Shown in pieces: positions 51,590 to 60,359 of a stretch of 64,000 bases of DNA. The number at the start of each line of letters is the position of its first letter. Position 1 is the first letter of the stretch. Source of the stretch: an uncultured Eubacteriales bacterium (GTDB lineage: Bacteria > Bacillota > Clostridia > Oscillospirales > CAG-272). The translations under genes and the position numbers were made by a program. The notes under the pieces are model-generated. The model saw only the letters and a list, made by a program, of their open reading frames with translations, did not search any database and was not told the DNA's origin. Where the stretch lies: contig CAKRZR010000001.1 in NCBI GenBank assembly GCA_934433485.1, forward strand, positions 1 to 64,000. Reading direction: 5' to 3'.

Positions 51590-53167
51590 ATGACAAAGTA
51601 TTTTTTAAAAAGGCTGTTGCATGGCATTGTGTCCATCGTAATCGTTGTTGCAATTATCATGATTCTTGTCTACTCCCTGCTGAACAGAGAGCAGGTGTTT
51701 GTTGCGGATTCTGTGTTTTCGCACATGGCGAGCAATCAGAAAGAAACTTACAAATATCGCAAATGGGAAGAATATGGTTATCTTGACTATGTTCCCTATA
51801 CGGAATGGCTTCTGCAGCTGAGAAACAATGGCGAAATCGATGAAGAAACGCGCGCCGCGGTATCGCAGTTCGGAAAAAAAGAATCTGAGGACCCCGCTGC
51901 GGTAAAGCCGTACGTGAAGCAGTTCCGTGAATATTATGAAGGAAAAGGCTATACGGTTGTACGACTGAACGCGAAAATGCAGGGCAAGACTGCAAAGTAC
52001 GCAAACGGCGGTCAGCAGCAGTATTTTGCGTATAAGGATGTTCCACTGTATCAGCGTATGGCGAAATATTTCGCAAACGTTGTTCAGATCGACAATATCC
52101 ACCGTGCTGACGGCGAGGTGGAAGGGAAGCGCGGACTTACGTTTACGCTCCACGATCCCATATACGGCGGCGATACATTTGCGCCTGCCATCATCGGCAA
52201 CGGTACCAAGCACAAGTATATCCTCTATACGGACGACAACTTCCCCTACATCCACCAGAACCTTGTCAGCATCAATCTCGGCACCTCCTATACGGTCAAC
52301 ACAGGTGTGGATGTGTTTGTAACCATGACCCAGACGCAGGGCTCTTATGTAAAAAGCTCCGTCACCTTCCCGACCGGTCTGACAGAAATGAGTGCGGACG
52401 ATCTGCACACGGCGATTTATCAGGCCGATTCTCTCCACGCAAGCAAGCTGAACGAAGAACGCTTCGTTGACAACTATACGAACGTCATCACGGTGAAAAA
52501 CGGTATGTCCAAAATGGGCTACTCCTTCACCATCGGTATCATCTCCACGTTCATTTCGTATTTCCTCGGCGTGCCGCTCGGCATCATCATGGCGCGCAAG
52601 AAGGATAAATTCGTCGATAAGCTCGGCACGCTGTATATCGTCTTTATCATCGCGGTGCCCTCTCTCGCATATATCTTCCTGTTCAAGGCGATCGGCGGAC
52701 AGCTCGGCCTGCCCACGACCTTCCGTATGGAGTCACCCAGTAAGCTCATGTACTTCCTGCCGATCATCTCTTTGGCGCTGCCCTCCATTGCGAACCTCAT
52801 GAAGTGGCTGCGTCGGTACATGATCGACCAGATGAACTCCGATTACGTGAAATTCGCGCGCTCCGGCGGTCTGTCGGAAGGCGAGATTTTCTCGAAGCAT
52901 ATCCTGAAAAACGCCATCATCCCGATCGTACACGGTATCCCGGGCAGCATCCTGTTCGCCATGACCGGCGCGATCATCACGGAACGCGTGTACGTCGTCC
53001 CCGGTGCCGGTAACCTCCTGACCGAGGCGATCAATAAGTTCGACAACTCCGTCATCGTCGGCGTGTCGCTCTTCTACGCGATCCTTTCCGTGCTTGCGAT
53101 CATCCTCGGCGATATCCTCATGGCATTTGTAGATCCGAGAATTTCCTTCTCTTCGAAAGCGAGGTAA
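51590..53167 (+). CDS. oppB: Oligopeptide ABC permease OppB, with large ectodomain
   Basis: 525 residues, against about 310 for E. coli OppB. TM1 (about 10-31) is followed by an insert of roughly 230 residues (about 35-300) before the conserved core GYSFTIGIISTFISYFLGVP. The EAA-like loop is RYMIDQMNSDYVKFARSGGL (about 408-427). The streptococcal AmiC permease has a comparable long extracellular region. The insert probably docks OppA or ligand. 88 nt separate it from oppA. Confidence 0.92.
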   Translation: MTKYFLKRLLHGIVSIVIVVAIIMILVYSLLNREQVFVADSVFSHMASNQKETYKYRKWEEYGYLDYVPYTEWLLQLRNNGEIDEETRAAVSQFGKKESEDPAAVKPYVKQFREYYEGKGYTVVRLNAKMQGKTAKYANGGQQQYFAYKDVPLYQRMAKYFANVVQIDNIHRADGEVEGKRGLTFTLHDPIYGGDTFAPAIIGNGTKHKYILYTDDNFPYIHQNLVSINLGTSYTVNTGVDVFVTMTQTQGSYVKSSVTFPTGLTEMSADDLHTAIYQADSLHASKLNEERFVDNYTNVITVKNGMSKMGYSFTIGIISTFISYFLGVPLGIIMARKKDKFVDKLGTLYIVFIIAVPSLAYIFLFKAIGGQLGLPTTFRMESPSKLMYFLPIISLALPSIANLMKWLRRYMIDQMNSDYVKFARSGGLSEGEIFSKHILKNAIIPIVHGIPGSILFAMTGAIITERVYVVPGAGNLLTEAINKFDNSVIVGVSLFYAILSVLAIILGDILMAFVDPRISFSSKAR

Positions 53168-53172
53168 CAGAT

Positions 53173-54150
53173 ATGCAGAATGAAAATGTAAAAATCGATA
53201 ACCTCGGTCTATCTGAAGAAGAGCTTTTTTCAAGATATGATCATAATGATTCCGATTCAGAAAAGATCACGGCGCCTCGTTACTCCTATTGGCAGTCTGT
53301 GTTCCGCGTCTTTTTCCGCAAACGGATCAACATCGTTATCTTAAGCGTCCTCGCGGTCATCATCGTATTTACCTATATCTATCCGCTCGTAACGGAATAC
53401 GACCCCTTTGTCAACCTGCTCGATTCCGCGGCAAAGCATCTGACTCCGTCCCGCGCTATGGAAAAGTTCGGACACAGTATCCACTGGATCCTCGGCGCAG
53501 GTGCGGCAGGCAACTCCACCTTTGACGCAATCTGGTACGGCTCCCGTATCTCCATTTCGCTGGCACTGGTCTGCGCCCTCATCAATATGACCGTGGGCGT
53601 GATCATCGGCGCGATCTGGGGCTTCTCCAAGCAGGTGGACATCATCATGACCGAGGTGTACAACATCATCGGCAACGTCCCGTATCTTCTGTTCATCTCC
53701 GTTATGGTCATGATTTTCACCGCCTCCTTCTGGACGATGGTCTTTGCCATGACCATGACCGGCTGGCTCGGCATCGCCTACTTCATCCGCACGCAGGTCA
53801 TCATCATCCGCGACCGCGAGTACAATCTGGCGTCCCGCTGTCTCGGCACCTCCACGTTCCGGATCGCGATGAAGAACATCCTGCCGTTTATGACCTCCGT
53901 CATCGTGACCTTAGCCGCCACGGAGATCCCTTCCTACATCTCGTATGAAGTGTTCCTCTCCTACATCGGCATGGGCCTGTCGGATATGTCCCTCGGCAGA
54001 CTGATCTACGAGGCGGAGAGCGCCATGGTCACGCCCGGCTGGGAGTTTGAATTCTGGAGCCCGGTCGCTCTGTCCTCCATCATCACGGTTGTGCTGTACG
54101 TCGTCGGTCAGAATCTCGGTGACGCGTCTGATCCGAGAACCCACATGTGA
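53173..54150 (+). CDS. oppC: Oligopeptide ABC permease OppC
   Basis: 325 residues. An N-terminal cytoplasmic segment (1-50) precedes TM1 (about 53-72); the core has five more TM helices. The EAA-like loop is REYNLASRCLGTSTFRIAMK (about 216-235), and LSYIGMGLSDMSLGRLIYEA (about 260-279) is also conserved. It forms the import channel with OppB. The start lies 5 nt after oppB, and the next gene begins 8 nt after its stop. Confidence 0.95.
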   Translation: MQNENVKIDNLGLSEEELFSRYDHNDSDSEKITAPRYSYWQSVFRVFFRKRINIVILSVLAVIIVFTYIYPLVTEYDPFVNLLDSAAKHLTPSRAMEKFGHSIHWILGAGAAGNSTFDAIWYGSRISISLALVCALINMTVGVIIGAIWGFSKQVDIIMTEVYNIIGNVPYLLFISVMVMIFTASFWTMVFAMTMTGWLGIAYFIRTQVIIIRDREYNLASRCLGTSTFRIAMKNILPFMTSVIVTLAATEIPSYISYEVFLSYIGMGLSDMSLGRLIYEAESAMVTPGWEFEFWSPVALSSIITVVLYVVGQNLGDASDPRTHM

Positions 54151-54158
54151 GGTGCGCC

Positions 54159-55907
54159 ATGGAAGAAAAGAAAGTGCTGTTATCTGTCAAGGATCTGGAA
54201 GTCAAATTCCGTGTGCGCGGCAGAATCCTGACCGCTATCCGCAATATTTCCCTCGATATCTATGACCAAGAATCGATCGCCATCGTTGGGGAATCCGGTT
54301 CCGGTAAGTCCGTATTTACAAAAACCTTTGCCGGTATGCTCGACAGCAACGGCTTTATCGACAATGGCTCCATCATTTTCAACGATGATGACCTTGCCGA
54401 TACAAAGGTTTCGTATAACGCTTTTGCGCATAAATGTGTCGCTGCCGCCTGGAAAAAGCTCAATGAAGCGTCCAGTCTTGAATTCGGCGCAAAAACCTGG
54501 CAGGAGATCCAGATTCTGAAGTCGGAGCTGAATGACCGTCTCACGCTCAGTGAAACCGAGAACGGCAGCCTGTCCGAGCGCATCGCAGAGCTGCAATACC
54601 AGCGTACCGAAGCGTTCAACAAGCGGCAGACGCTTGATTCCTCCAAGGAAAAAGCGGAAATCAAGGAGCTCAGTCAAAAAATCAAGGATTTTGACGCGGA
54701 AATCAAAAGTTTGCAGGCAAAGCACGATGCAGCGCTAAAACAGCATAAGCAAGCCACCATGCACGACGCGTCGTATCAGGCGGAATATCATACGAAGCTG
54801 TCCGCGCTGGAAGCAAGATACGCGGAGGAGACAAAAGCGAAGGCAACCGACGCCATGATCGCCCGCAACGAAATCATCGCAAAGGAGATTTATCTTTCCG
54901 TCGGCCGCTATGACCTCCAGAAGCGGATCCAGCTCATCTCCCGACTCATCAAAGCAGTCCGCAAAGCAATGCAGATGGGCGTGGACATCGACAACGACGA
55001 CCAGCGCAACGCTGTGTTTGATACCGTCGTGTTCCGCGTAAAATATCTCGACGAAACCGAGGAACAGCTCCACGGCATCTGTGTCCTGAACCTCGCGAAT
55101 GTCAAGTATTCCAAGGACTGGAACCAGATCCGCGGCGGCAAAATCGCGACGGTTTTCCAAGATCCGATGACGTCCTTAAACCCGATCATCACCATCGGCA
55201 AACAGATCACATCAATCATTCTGAAGCACCAGAACTGCTCCGAGGTGGAGGCAAGACAGCGTGCCCTGACGCTTATGAAGAAGGTCGGCATCCCGAACGC
55301 GGAAAATCGCTTCGACGATTACCCGTTCCAGTATTCCGGCGGTATGCGGCAGCGTATCGTTATCGCCATCGCTCTGTCCTGCCAGCCGAAGATCCTCATT
55401 TGCGACGAGCCTACTACGGCACTCGACGTAACGATCCAGGCGCAGATTTTAAAGCTTCTCAAGGATCTCCAAAGAGAGTTCCGGTATACCATCGTCTTTA
55501 TCACGCATGACCTGGGTGTGGTCGCCAACATCGCAGATCGCGTCGCTGTCATGTATGCTGGACAGATCGTGGAGATGGGTACCGTCGAGGAGGTTTTCTA
55601 CGACCCGCGTCATCCGTACACTTGGGCGCTTCTGTCCTCTCTGCCGCAGCTTGCCCAGAGAAATACCAAGCTCTACTCTATCACCGGTACGCCGCCGTCT
55701 TTGTACAACAAGATTGTCGGCGATCCGTTTGCACCACGTAATCCCTATTGCCTCAAAATAGATACGCTCAAGGAGCCGCCGATGTTCCGCGTGACCGATA
55801 CCCACTACGCAAAGACATGGCTGCTGGCACCGCAGGCACCAAAGGTCGAAAAACCGGAAATCATCCAGAACAGCCACGAAAAACTGGTTCGTGCGTTCAA
55901 TATATAG
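54159..55907 (+). CDS. oppD: Oligopeptide ABC ATPase OppD with long helical insertion
   Basis: 582 residues from ATG 54159 with GAGG upstream; usual OppD length is about 335-350. Walker A is GESGSGKSVFTKTFAG (about 46-61). After SNGFIDNGSIIFNDDDL the sequence leaves the family for about 220-240 residues (about 85-320), a Lys/Glu-rich helical and coiled-coil stretch (LSQKIKDFDAEIKSLQAKHD). It then returns with KIATVFQDPMTSLNPIITIG (Q-loop), signature QYSGGMRQRIVIAIALS and Walker B ILICDEPTTALD. The C-terminal oligopeptide domain (PHPYTWALLSSLP-like) is intact. The frame is continuous, so it is not a fusion artefact. Confidence 0.93.
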   Translation: MEEKKVLLSVKDLEVKFRVRGRILTAIRNISLDIYDQESIAIVGESGSGKSVFTKTFAGMLDSNGFIDNGSIIFNDDDLADTKVSYNAFAHKCVAAAWKKLNEASSLEFGAKTWQEIQILKSELNDRLTLSETENGSLSERIAELQYQRTEAFNKRQTLDSSKEKAEIKELSQKIKDFDAEIKSLQAKHDAALKQHKQATMHDASYQAEYHTKLSALEARYAEETKAKATDAMIARNEIIAKEIYLSVGRYDLQKRIQLISRLIKAVRKAMQMGVDIDNDDQRNAVFDTVVFRVKYLDETEEQLHGICVLNLANVKYSKDWNQIRGGKIATVFQDPMTSLNPIITIGKQITSIILKHQNCSEVEARQRALTLMKKVGIPNAENRFDDYPFQYSGGMRQRIVIAIALSCQPKILICDEPTTALDVTIQAQILKLLKDLQREFRYTIVFITHDLGVVANIADRVAVMYAGQIVEMGTVEEVFYDPRHPYTWALLSSLPQLAQRNTKLYSITGTPPSLYNKIVGDPFAPRNPYCLKIDTLKEPPMFRVTDTHYAKTWLLAPQAPKVEKPEIIQNSHEKLVRAFNI

Positions 55908-55923
55908 GAAGGAGAGGTTGGTT

Positions 55924-57222
55924 GTGACGAATCAAGACAAAAAAAAGCAGAGTGCCTCCCATTTTCCGGAACACGGACCGATCGATGAGAACGGTAAGGA
56001 GGTTCTGCTCTCCCTGCGCAATGTAGACATCACGTTCGGCAAAGGCGATCATGCCGTTCGCGCGGTCAAGAACGCGTCCTTTGACGTGTACAAAGGCGAG
56101 ACGTTTTCCCTGGTAGGCGAATCCGGTTCCGGTAAAACCACCATCGGACGCGCCGTGATCCGTGTCAACCCTTGTGCCGCCGGTGAGATTCAGTATAAAG
56201 GCGTGCGCATTTCCGGCAAGATCCCCCATTCGCTCGACCGAGAGGTGATCCGCAATATCCAGATGGTATTTCAGGATCCCGCCGCTTCTTTGAATGAACG
56301 CGCAACCGTCGACTATATCGTTTCCGAGGGCCTGTATAATTTCCACCTCTTTGAAAACGAAGCCGATCGCGTCAAAAAGGTAGAGAACATGATCGCCGAG
56401 GTCGGTCTGCTCCCGGAGCATCTGACCCGGTATCCGCATGAATTTTCCGGTGGTCAAAGACAGCGTATCGGTCTGGCGCGCGCGATGGTCATGGAACCGG
56501 AGCTGGTCGTCGCCGATGAGCCGATCTCCGCATTGGACGTTTCCATTCGTGCACAGGTGCTTAACCTGCTCAAAAAATTCCAGAAGGAGCGCGGCACCAC
56601 ATACCTTTTCATCGCCCATGACCTGTCGATTGTCCGGTTCATCTCGGATCACATCGGCGTTATCTACAAGGGCGACATCGTAGAGGTTGCGGAAGCGGAG
56701 GAGCTGTTCAACTTCCCGCTGCATCCGTACACGCGTTCCCTGATTTCCGCGATCCCGATCCCGGATCCAAAGCTCGAAAAGAACAAGGTGCTCTTCACGT
56801 ACGATCCTTCCATACACGATTACTCCGAGGACAAGCCGGAGATGGTCTGCATCGGACATGAACACTATGTGTACGGCAATAAGAAGGAAATCGAGGAATA
56901 CAAGGCGATCCGTGAAAAGGGCGTGCCGCTGAAGTCCGTGACAATTCTTGACGAGAATGCGCCGCGGGAAGAAACAGCGCCGGAGGATACCGTGTCAAAC
57001 GAGGTCATCCTTGATACGCCGCTCCACGATACCGGCAACCTGTGGTATACAGTCGGCTCGTTCTTCCTGCCGATTTTCGGTATCATAGGCGCACTGCTCT
57101 TCAAGCATTTCAAGCATTTCCGCAATTATAAGGCGTGCAAGAAGGGCGCGCTTATCGGATTTGGAACCATCGGCGCCATCATTGTCCTGTTCTTGATCTT
57201 CTTACTCATCTCCCTGCTGTAA
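55924..57222 (+). CDS. oppF: Oligopeptide ABC ATPase OppF with C-terminal transmembrane segment
   Basis: 432 residues from GTG 55924, preceded by AAGGAGAGG. Walker A GESGSGKTTIGRAV, signature EFSGGQRQRIGLARAMV, Walker B LVVADEPISALDVS and the oligopeptide C domain HPYTRSLISAIPIPDP are intact. After about residue 350 the protein continues with LWYTVGSFFLPIFGIIGALL and a second helix ALIGFGTIGAIIVLFLIFLL (about 375-432). Those two hydrophobic helices are not part of a normal OppF, which is soluble and peripheral. Terminator follows. Confidence 0.93.
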   Translation: MTNQDKKKQSASHFPEHGPIDENGKEVLLSLRNVDITFGKGDHAVRAVKNASFDVYKGETFSLVGESGSGKTTIGRAVIRVNPCAAGEIQYKGVRISGKIPHSLDREVIRNIQMVFQDPAASLNERATVDYIVSEGLYNFHLFENEADRVKKVENMIAEVGLLPEHLTRYPHEFSGGQRQRIGLARAMVMEPELVVADEPISALDVSIRAQVLNLLKKFQKERGTTYLFIAHDLSIVRFISDHIGVIYKGDIVEVAEAEELFNFPLHPYTRSLISAIPIPDPKLEKNKVLFTYDPSIHDYSEDKPEMVCIGHEHYVYGNKKEIEEYKAIREKGVPLKSVTILDENAPREETAPEDTVSNEVILDTPLHDTGNLWYTVGSFFLPIFGIIGALLFKHFKHFRNYKACKKGALIGFGTIGAIIVLFLIFLLISLL

Positions 57223-57236
57223 CGTAACCAAACGCA

Positions 57237-57288
57237 AAAAAGGCGAGTCAGACAAACAAAGTCCGGCTCGTCATTTTTTGTTTACAAT
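57237..57288 (+). terminator. Terminator of the opp operon
   Basis: GGCGAGTCAGAC-aaacaaa-GTCCGGCTCG forms an interrupted stem followed by TCATTTTTTGTTT. Confidence 0.85.
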
Positions 57289-57305
57289 ATCCCCGCGGCA
57301 TGGGT

Positions 57306-57334
57306 TTGACTTTGCGCGGAAAAATGTGTATAAT
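57306..57334 (+). promoter_or_regulatory. Promoter of the ApbE-like gene
   Basis: TTGACT (57306-57311), 17-bp spacer, TATAAT (57329-57334), 142 nt before the start codon. Confidence 0.8.
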
Positions 57335-57475
57335 TAAGAAAGCGTTGCTTTGGGACTGATTTTGCGCAAAATCTAAATGTATGCAGCGCTTTAGTATCGA
57401 AAAAAGCAATGCACTGTGCAGTTTCGTCATGATCATGCGCTGCGCATAGATCGTTCGCATAGAAAGGATTCCAGT

Positions 57476-58726
57476 ATGGGTCGTGGATATCGAAAAAAAG
57501 AACCGCCGGTACGGCCGGTCGTCAAAGCGGAGCTGAGCGAACGTCATTTTTCGCTTCGTCTCATTCTCGCCATCGCGTTTGGGTTGCTGGCTGCCGGGAT
57601 GATTGTATATGGAATTTACTCTCTGTTGAACAACGTGGAGCCTGGCTGGCAGCAGATACAGGCGAAAACCTCCGAGGGCACTACCTGCGCCGGTGAGTTC
57701 TCGTTTTATTACAACATTGGCGCGTCCGGTATCGCGGCGTCTGCGGAGTATCGGCAGCTTGTAAATATCTACACAGAGGCGGCGCGTCATGCCTATCGCG
57801 TGTTTGACACACAGATGGCAGATGCGGAGCTTGGCAATCTGCGCACCCTCAATCGAAGCGTGGGCGAAACAGTCGCGGTCGATCCGCTTTTGTATGACGC
57901 ACTTGTGACCTGCGATGAGAATATACGCTATTTATTCCTGGCGCCTGTATATGCGGAGCTGGAGAGTCTCTGTGCCAGCGGTGACGATTGGGAGGCATAT
58001 GCCTTTGACGCGGCGTCAAATCCCGAGGAAGCGGCGTATGTCACGAAAATTGCCGCTTTTGCCGCAGATCCGAACGCGATTTCGCTTACGCTTTCAGACA
58101 ACACATATGTGACTTTGACGATTTCCGACGAATACGCAGCGTTTGCCGCGGAATATGGGATCGATACCTTTGTCGATTTTGGATACATGAAAAACGCGTT
58201 TGTCATCGATTATCTGGCGGACACCATCATAGAAGCCGGATATACGCGTGGGATTTTGTCGAGCTATGACGGATACACGCGGAATCTTGACACCTCCGCG
58301 GAGGAGTACACGGTGCCGCTCTATCGTTTGTCGGAAAACCAGGTGCTGCCGCTATGCGAAATGCACTATAGCGGACAGATGGCAAGCGTATATCTGCGTG
58401 CGTATCCCTTAAACGGCATGGACACGCTTCATTATTATACCACCGAATCCGGCGAGATCCGCACGTCGTACGCAGCGCTGACAGACGGACAGACGAGAAC
58501 GGCGACAGACACTGTGTTGGGGTATGCGAGAACGCTGTCCTGCGCGGAAATTCTCATGAAGCTGCTGCCGTATTACATCGCGGATACGTGGCAGCCGGAC
58601 GCAGTCACAACGCTGGATCCCGCACTGCACGTGCTCTATACCGCGGACACATGCGTTTACTACAGCGGAGACGTGACCATCGCACAGCTTTATGACGCCG
58701 ACACATACACGGCGGTAAAATACTGA
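57476..58726 (+). CDS. Membrane-anchored protein resembling FAD:protein FMN transferase (ApbE), divergent
   Basis: 416 residues from ATG 57476, AGAAAGGA upstream. TM helix at about 28-49, then an extracellular domain. LRTLNRSVGETVAVDPLLYD (about 122-141) matches the ApbE LN...vxVdpxLxxLL region, and DTFVDFGYMKNAFVIDYLAD (about 227-246) matches the ApbE segment around the DxGGIxKGYAxDxL motif, but with FGYMKN instead of GGIAKG. The downstream GGxxx flavin-binding Gly motif reads SSYDG. It probably lost or changed the flavin-transfer chemistry. Function unknown. Confidence 0.6.
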   Translation: MGRGYRKKEPPVRPVVKAELSERHFSLRLILAIAFGLLAAGMIVYGIYSLLNNVEPGWQQIQAKTSEGTTCAGEFSFYYNIGASGIAASAEYRQLVNIYTEAARHAYRVFDTQMADAELGNLRTLNRSVGETVAVDPLLYDALVTCDENIRYLFLAPVYAELESLCASGDDWEAYAFDAASNPEEAAYVTKIAAFAADPNAISLTLSDNTYVTLTISDEYAAFAAEYGIDTFVDFGYMKNAFVIDYLADTIIEAGYTRGILSSYDGYTRNLDTSAEEYTVPLYRLSENQVLPLCEMHYSGQMASVYLRAYPLNGMDTLHYYTTESGEIRTSYAALTDGQTRTATDTVLGYARTLSCAEILMKLLPYYIADTWQPDAVTTLDPALHVLYTADTCVYYSGDVTIAQLYDADTYTAVKY

Positions 58727-58729
58727 GTT

Positions 58730-59608
58730 TCAAATCCAACCGGTGAGATATGCGCGCAGGGTAGGCTCGATCCAATAGGCAAAGTCGGCACCCGGCGCGT
58801 TTGTCTCGCAGGATTTCAACCGTTTGTACGCCGCCAGACCATCGGACGGATCGTGCCAGATGTCCGCAAAAATGTAATCATAGCCGCGCGCGTCCGTTTG
58901 TGCGAATCGATATGCGTCGTCACAGACGATCCGCAGCTTGTCCCGGCACGGAAACTGCGGCAGTATCTCTTCCTTGAACAGCTCGATCACACGCGTATCC
59001 CGTTCTACAACGGTCACATCCGCTACAGCTGCGCGCATGCCCGCCATAAACGCGAAATAGCCCATGCCGAGTCCGTAGGTCAGCACGTGCCCATGTGCGT
59101 TCCGGATCGCGTCCTCCATTGTATGGATCTCGTTCGGCGTGATGAGCATCCACTCCCTGCCGTCCTCCAGCACGCACGGATAGCGGAATTCCTCTGTGAA
59201 AAAGCCGATCTGTGGAATCACTCTGCCGTCTGGGAGCATGATACAATCATTGCACACAAACGCCTCGTACGGCTTGTAGCATTGGTGCGTGAGCGTCCAG
59301 GGACCGCGTGATTTCTCCGGAATCCGGATGGTGCGTAAGTAGAGATTATTCCGAAAGCGTGATTGGTCCTGTTTTTGTACCATGTGCGGAAAATAGCGGC
59401 TGTACAGCGTGAAATCCGCGTCGTTTTCGTAGATTTGCAATCCCAGCGCGGACGCGAGCAGCAGAGAATACGCTTCCTCCGCGGACAGCGCGCATTCCGC
59501 ACAGAGCTCGCGGACAATCGCGCCTGTGATAAAATCGGGCGTGCCATTGAGGTACGCGCCAAGGGCGGTAAACAGCCGGCGGTTGTCGTGTTTTGTTTCG
59601 TTTTGCAT
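58730..59608 (-). CDS. Spermidine-synthase-like / SAM-dependent methyltransferase
   Basis: 292 residues from ATG 59608, with GGAGGAG upstream. The Rossmann motif VLTYGLGMGYFAFMAGM (about 176-192) and VTVVERDTRVIELFKEEILP (about 200-219) match the spermidine synthase fold, with DYIFADIWHDPSDGLAAYKR near 245. The N-terminal part (1-150) is not the tetramerisation domain of SpeE. Conserved acidic residues of aminopropyltransferases are not clear, so substrate and reaction are uncertain. Convergent with the ApbE-like gene, ends 3 nt apart. Confidence 0.75.
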   Translation of the reverse strand: MQNETKHDNRRLFTALGAYLNGTPDFITGAIVRELCAECALSAEEAYSLLLASALGLQIYENDADFTLYSRYFPHMVQKQDQSRFRNNLYLRTIRIPEKSRGPWTLTHQCYKPYEAFVCNDCIMLPDGRVIPQIGFFTEEFRYPCVLEDGREWMLITPNEIHTMEDAIRNAHGHVLTYGLGMGYFAFMAGMRAAVADVTVVERDTRVIELFKEEILPQFPCRDKLRIVCDDAYRFAQTDARGYDYIFADIWHDPSDGLAAYKRLKSCETNAPGADFAYWIEPTLRAYLTGWI

Positions 59609-59633
59609 AAGGACTCCTCCGTTTTCTGCCAAT

Positions 59634-59662
59634 AGTATAGCAGAGATTCTATCAGAATGCAA
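59634..59662 (-). promoter_or_regulatory. Promoter of the spermidine-synthase-like gene
   Basis: On the minus strand TTGCAT (59662-59657), 17-bp spacer, TATACT (59639-59634). Confidence 0.75.
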
Positions 59663-59687
59663 GGGAAATGCATTGGAAAGGGGAAAA

Positions 59688-60359
59688 ATGACCTATCGCA
59701 TCTTCATCGTAGAGGACGATCCTACCATCGCGCTTGCCATGCAGAAGCACATCGAATCGTGGGGCTTTGACGTGCACTGCGCCGCGGATTTTTTGCGAGT
59801 GGAGGAGGAGTTTCTCGAATTTGATCCGCAGCTTGTGCTCCTCGATATCCTGCTGCCGTTTTATAACGGATACCACTGGTGTCAGAGGATCCGTGCGCAT
59901 TCCAAGGTCCCGATCGTCTTTCTGTCCTCGGCGGCGGACAATATGAATCAGGTGCTCGCCATGAATCTGGGCGCGGATGACTTTATCACAAAACCGTTTG
60001 ACTTCACTGTGCTCAGTGCAAAAATCACCGCGATTCTGCGCCGTGCGTACGACTATACCGGGATCACGCCGCGCCTGTCGCATAAGGGAGCCACCCTGGA
60101 TCCGGACACGCTGTCGCTTGTGTGGCAGAAGAACCCGATTCCGTTGACGAAAAACGAATACCGCATCCTCGAGACCCTGATGCGCGAGGGCGGAATCGTG
60201 TCCCGCGATACGTTGATGGAGCGGTTGTGGGAAACGGACAGCTTCGTTGATGAAAACACACTGAACGTCAATGTCGCCCGCTTGCGCAAAAAGCTGGAGG
60301 GTGCGGGATTGTCGGAGTATATCGTAACGAAAAAGGGAGTCGGCTATGGACTTGCGTGA
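59688..60359 (+). CDS. Response regulator, OmpR family (BceR-like)
   Basis: 223 residues from ATG 59688 (GGAAAGGGG upstream); the open frame before it has no site. Receiver domain: VEDDP acidic pocket (8-12), phosphoacceptor Asp in LVLLDILLPFYNG (about 53), and Lys in FITKPFDF (about 101). The C-terminal winged helix has NEYRILETLMREGG and DENTLNVNVARLRKKLEG. It overlaps the kinase gene by 14 nt. A BceR-type operator precedes the ABC genes downstream, so it probably activates them. Confidence 0.93.
   Translation: MTYRIFIVEDDPTIALAMQKHIESWGFDVHCAADFLRVEEEFLEFDPQLVLLDILLPFYNGYHWCQRIRAHSKVPIVFLSSAADNMNQVLAMNLGADDFITKPFDFTVLSAKITAILRRAYDYTGITPRLSHKGATLDPDTLSLVWQKNPIPLTKNEYRILETLMREGGIVSRDTLMERLWETDSFVDENTLNVNVARLRKKLEGAGLSEYIVTKKGVGYGLA

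Noticed and set aside
49138..51660. 840-codon minus-strand open frame opposite oppA
   Set aside because: It mirrors the highly biased codons of oppA, has no domain-like composition and no ribosome binding site; the plus-strand lipoprotein is clear.
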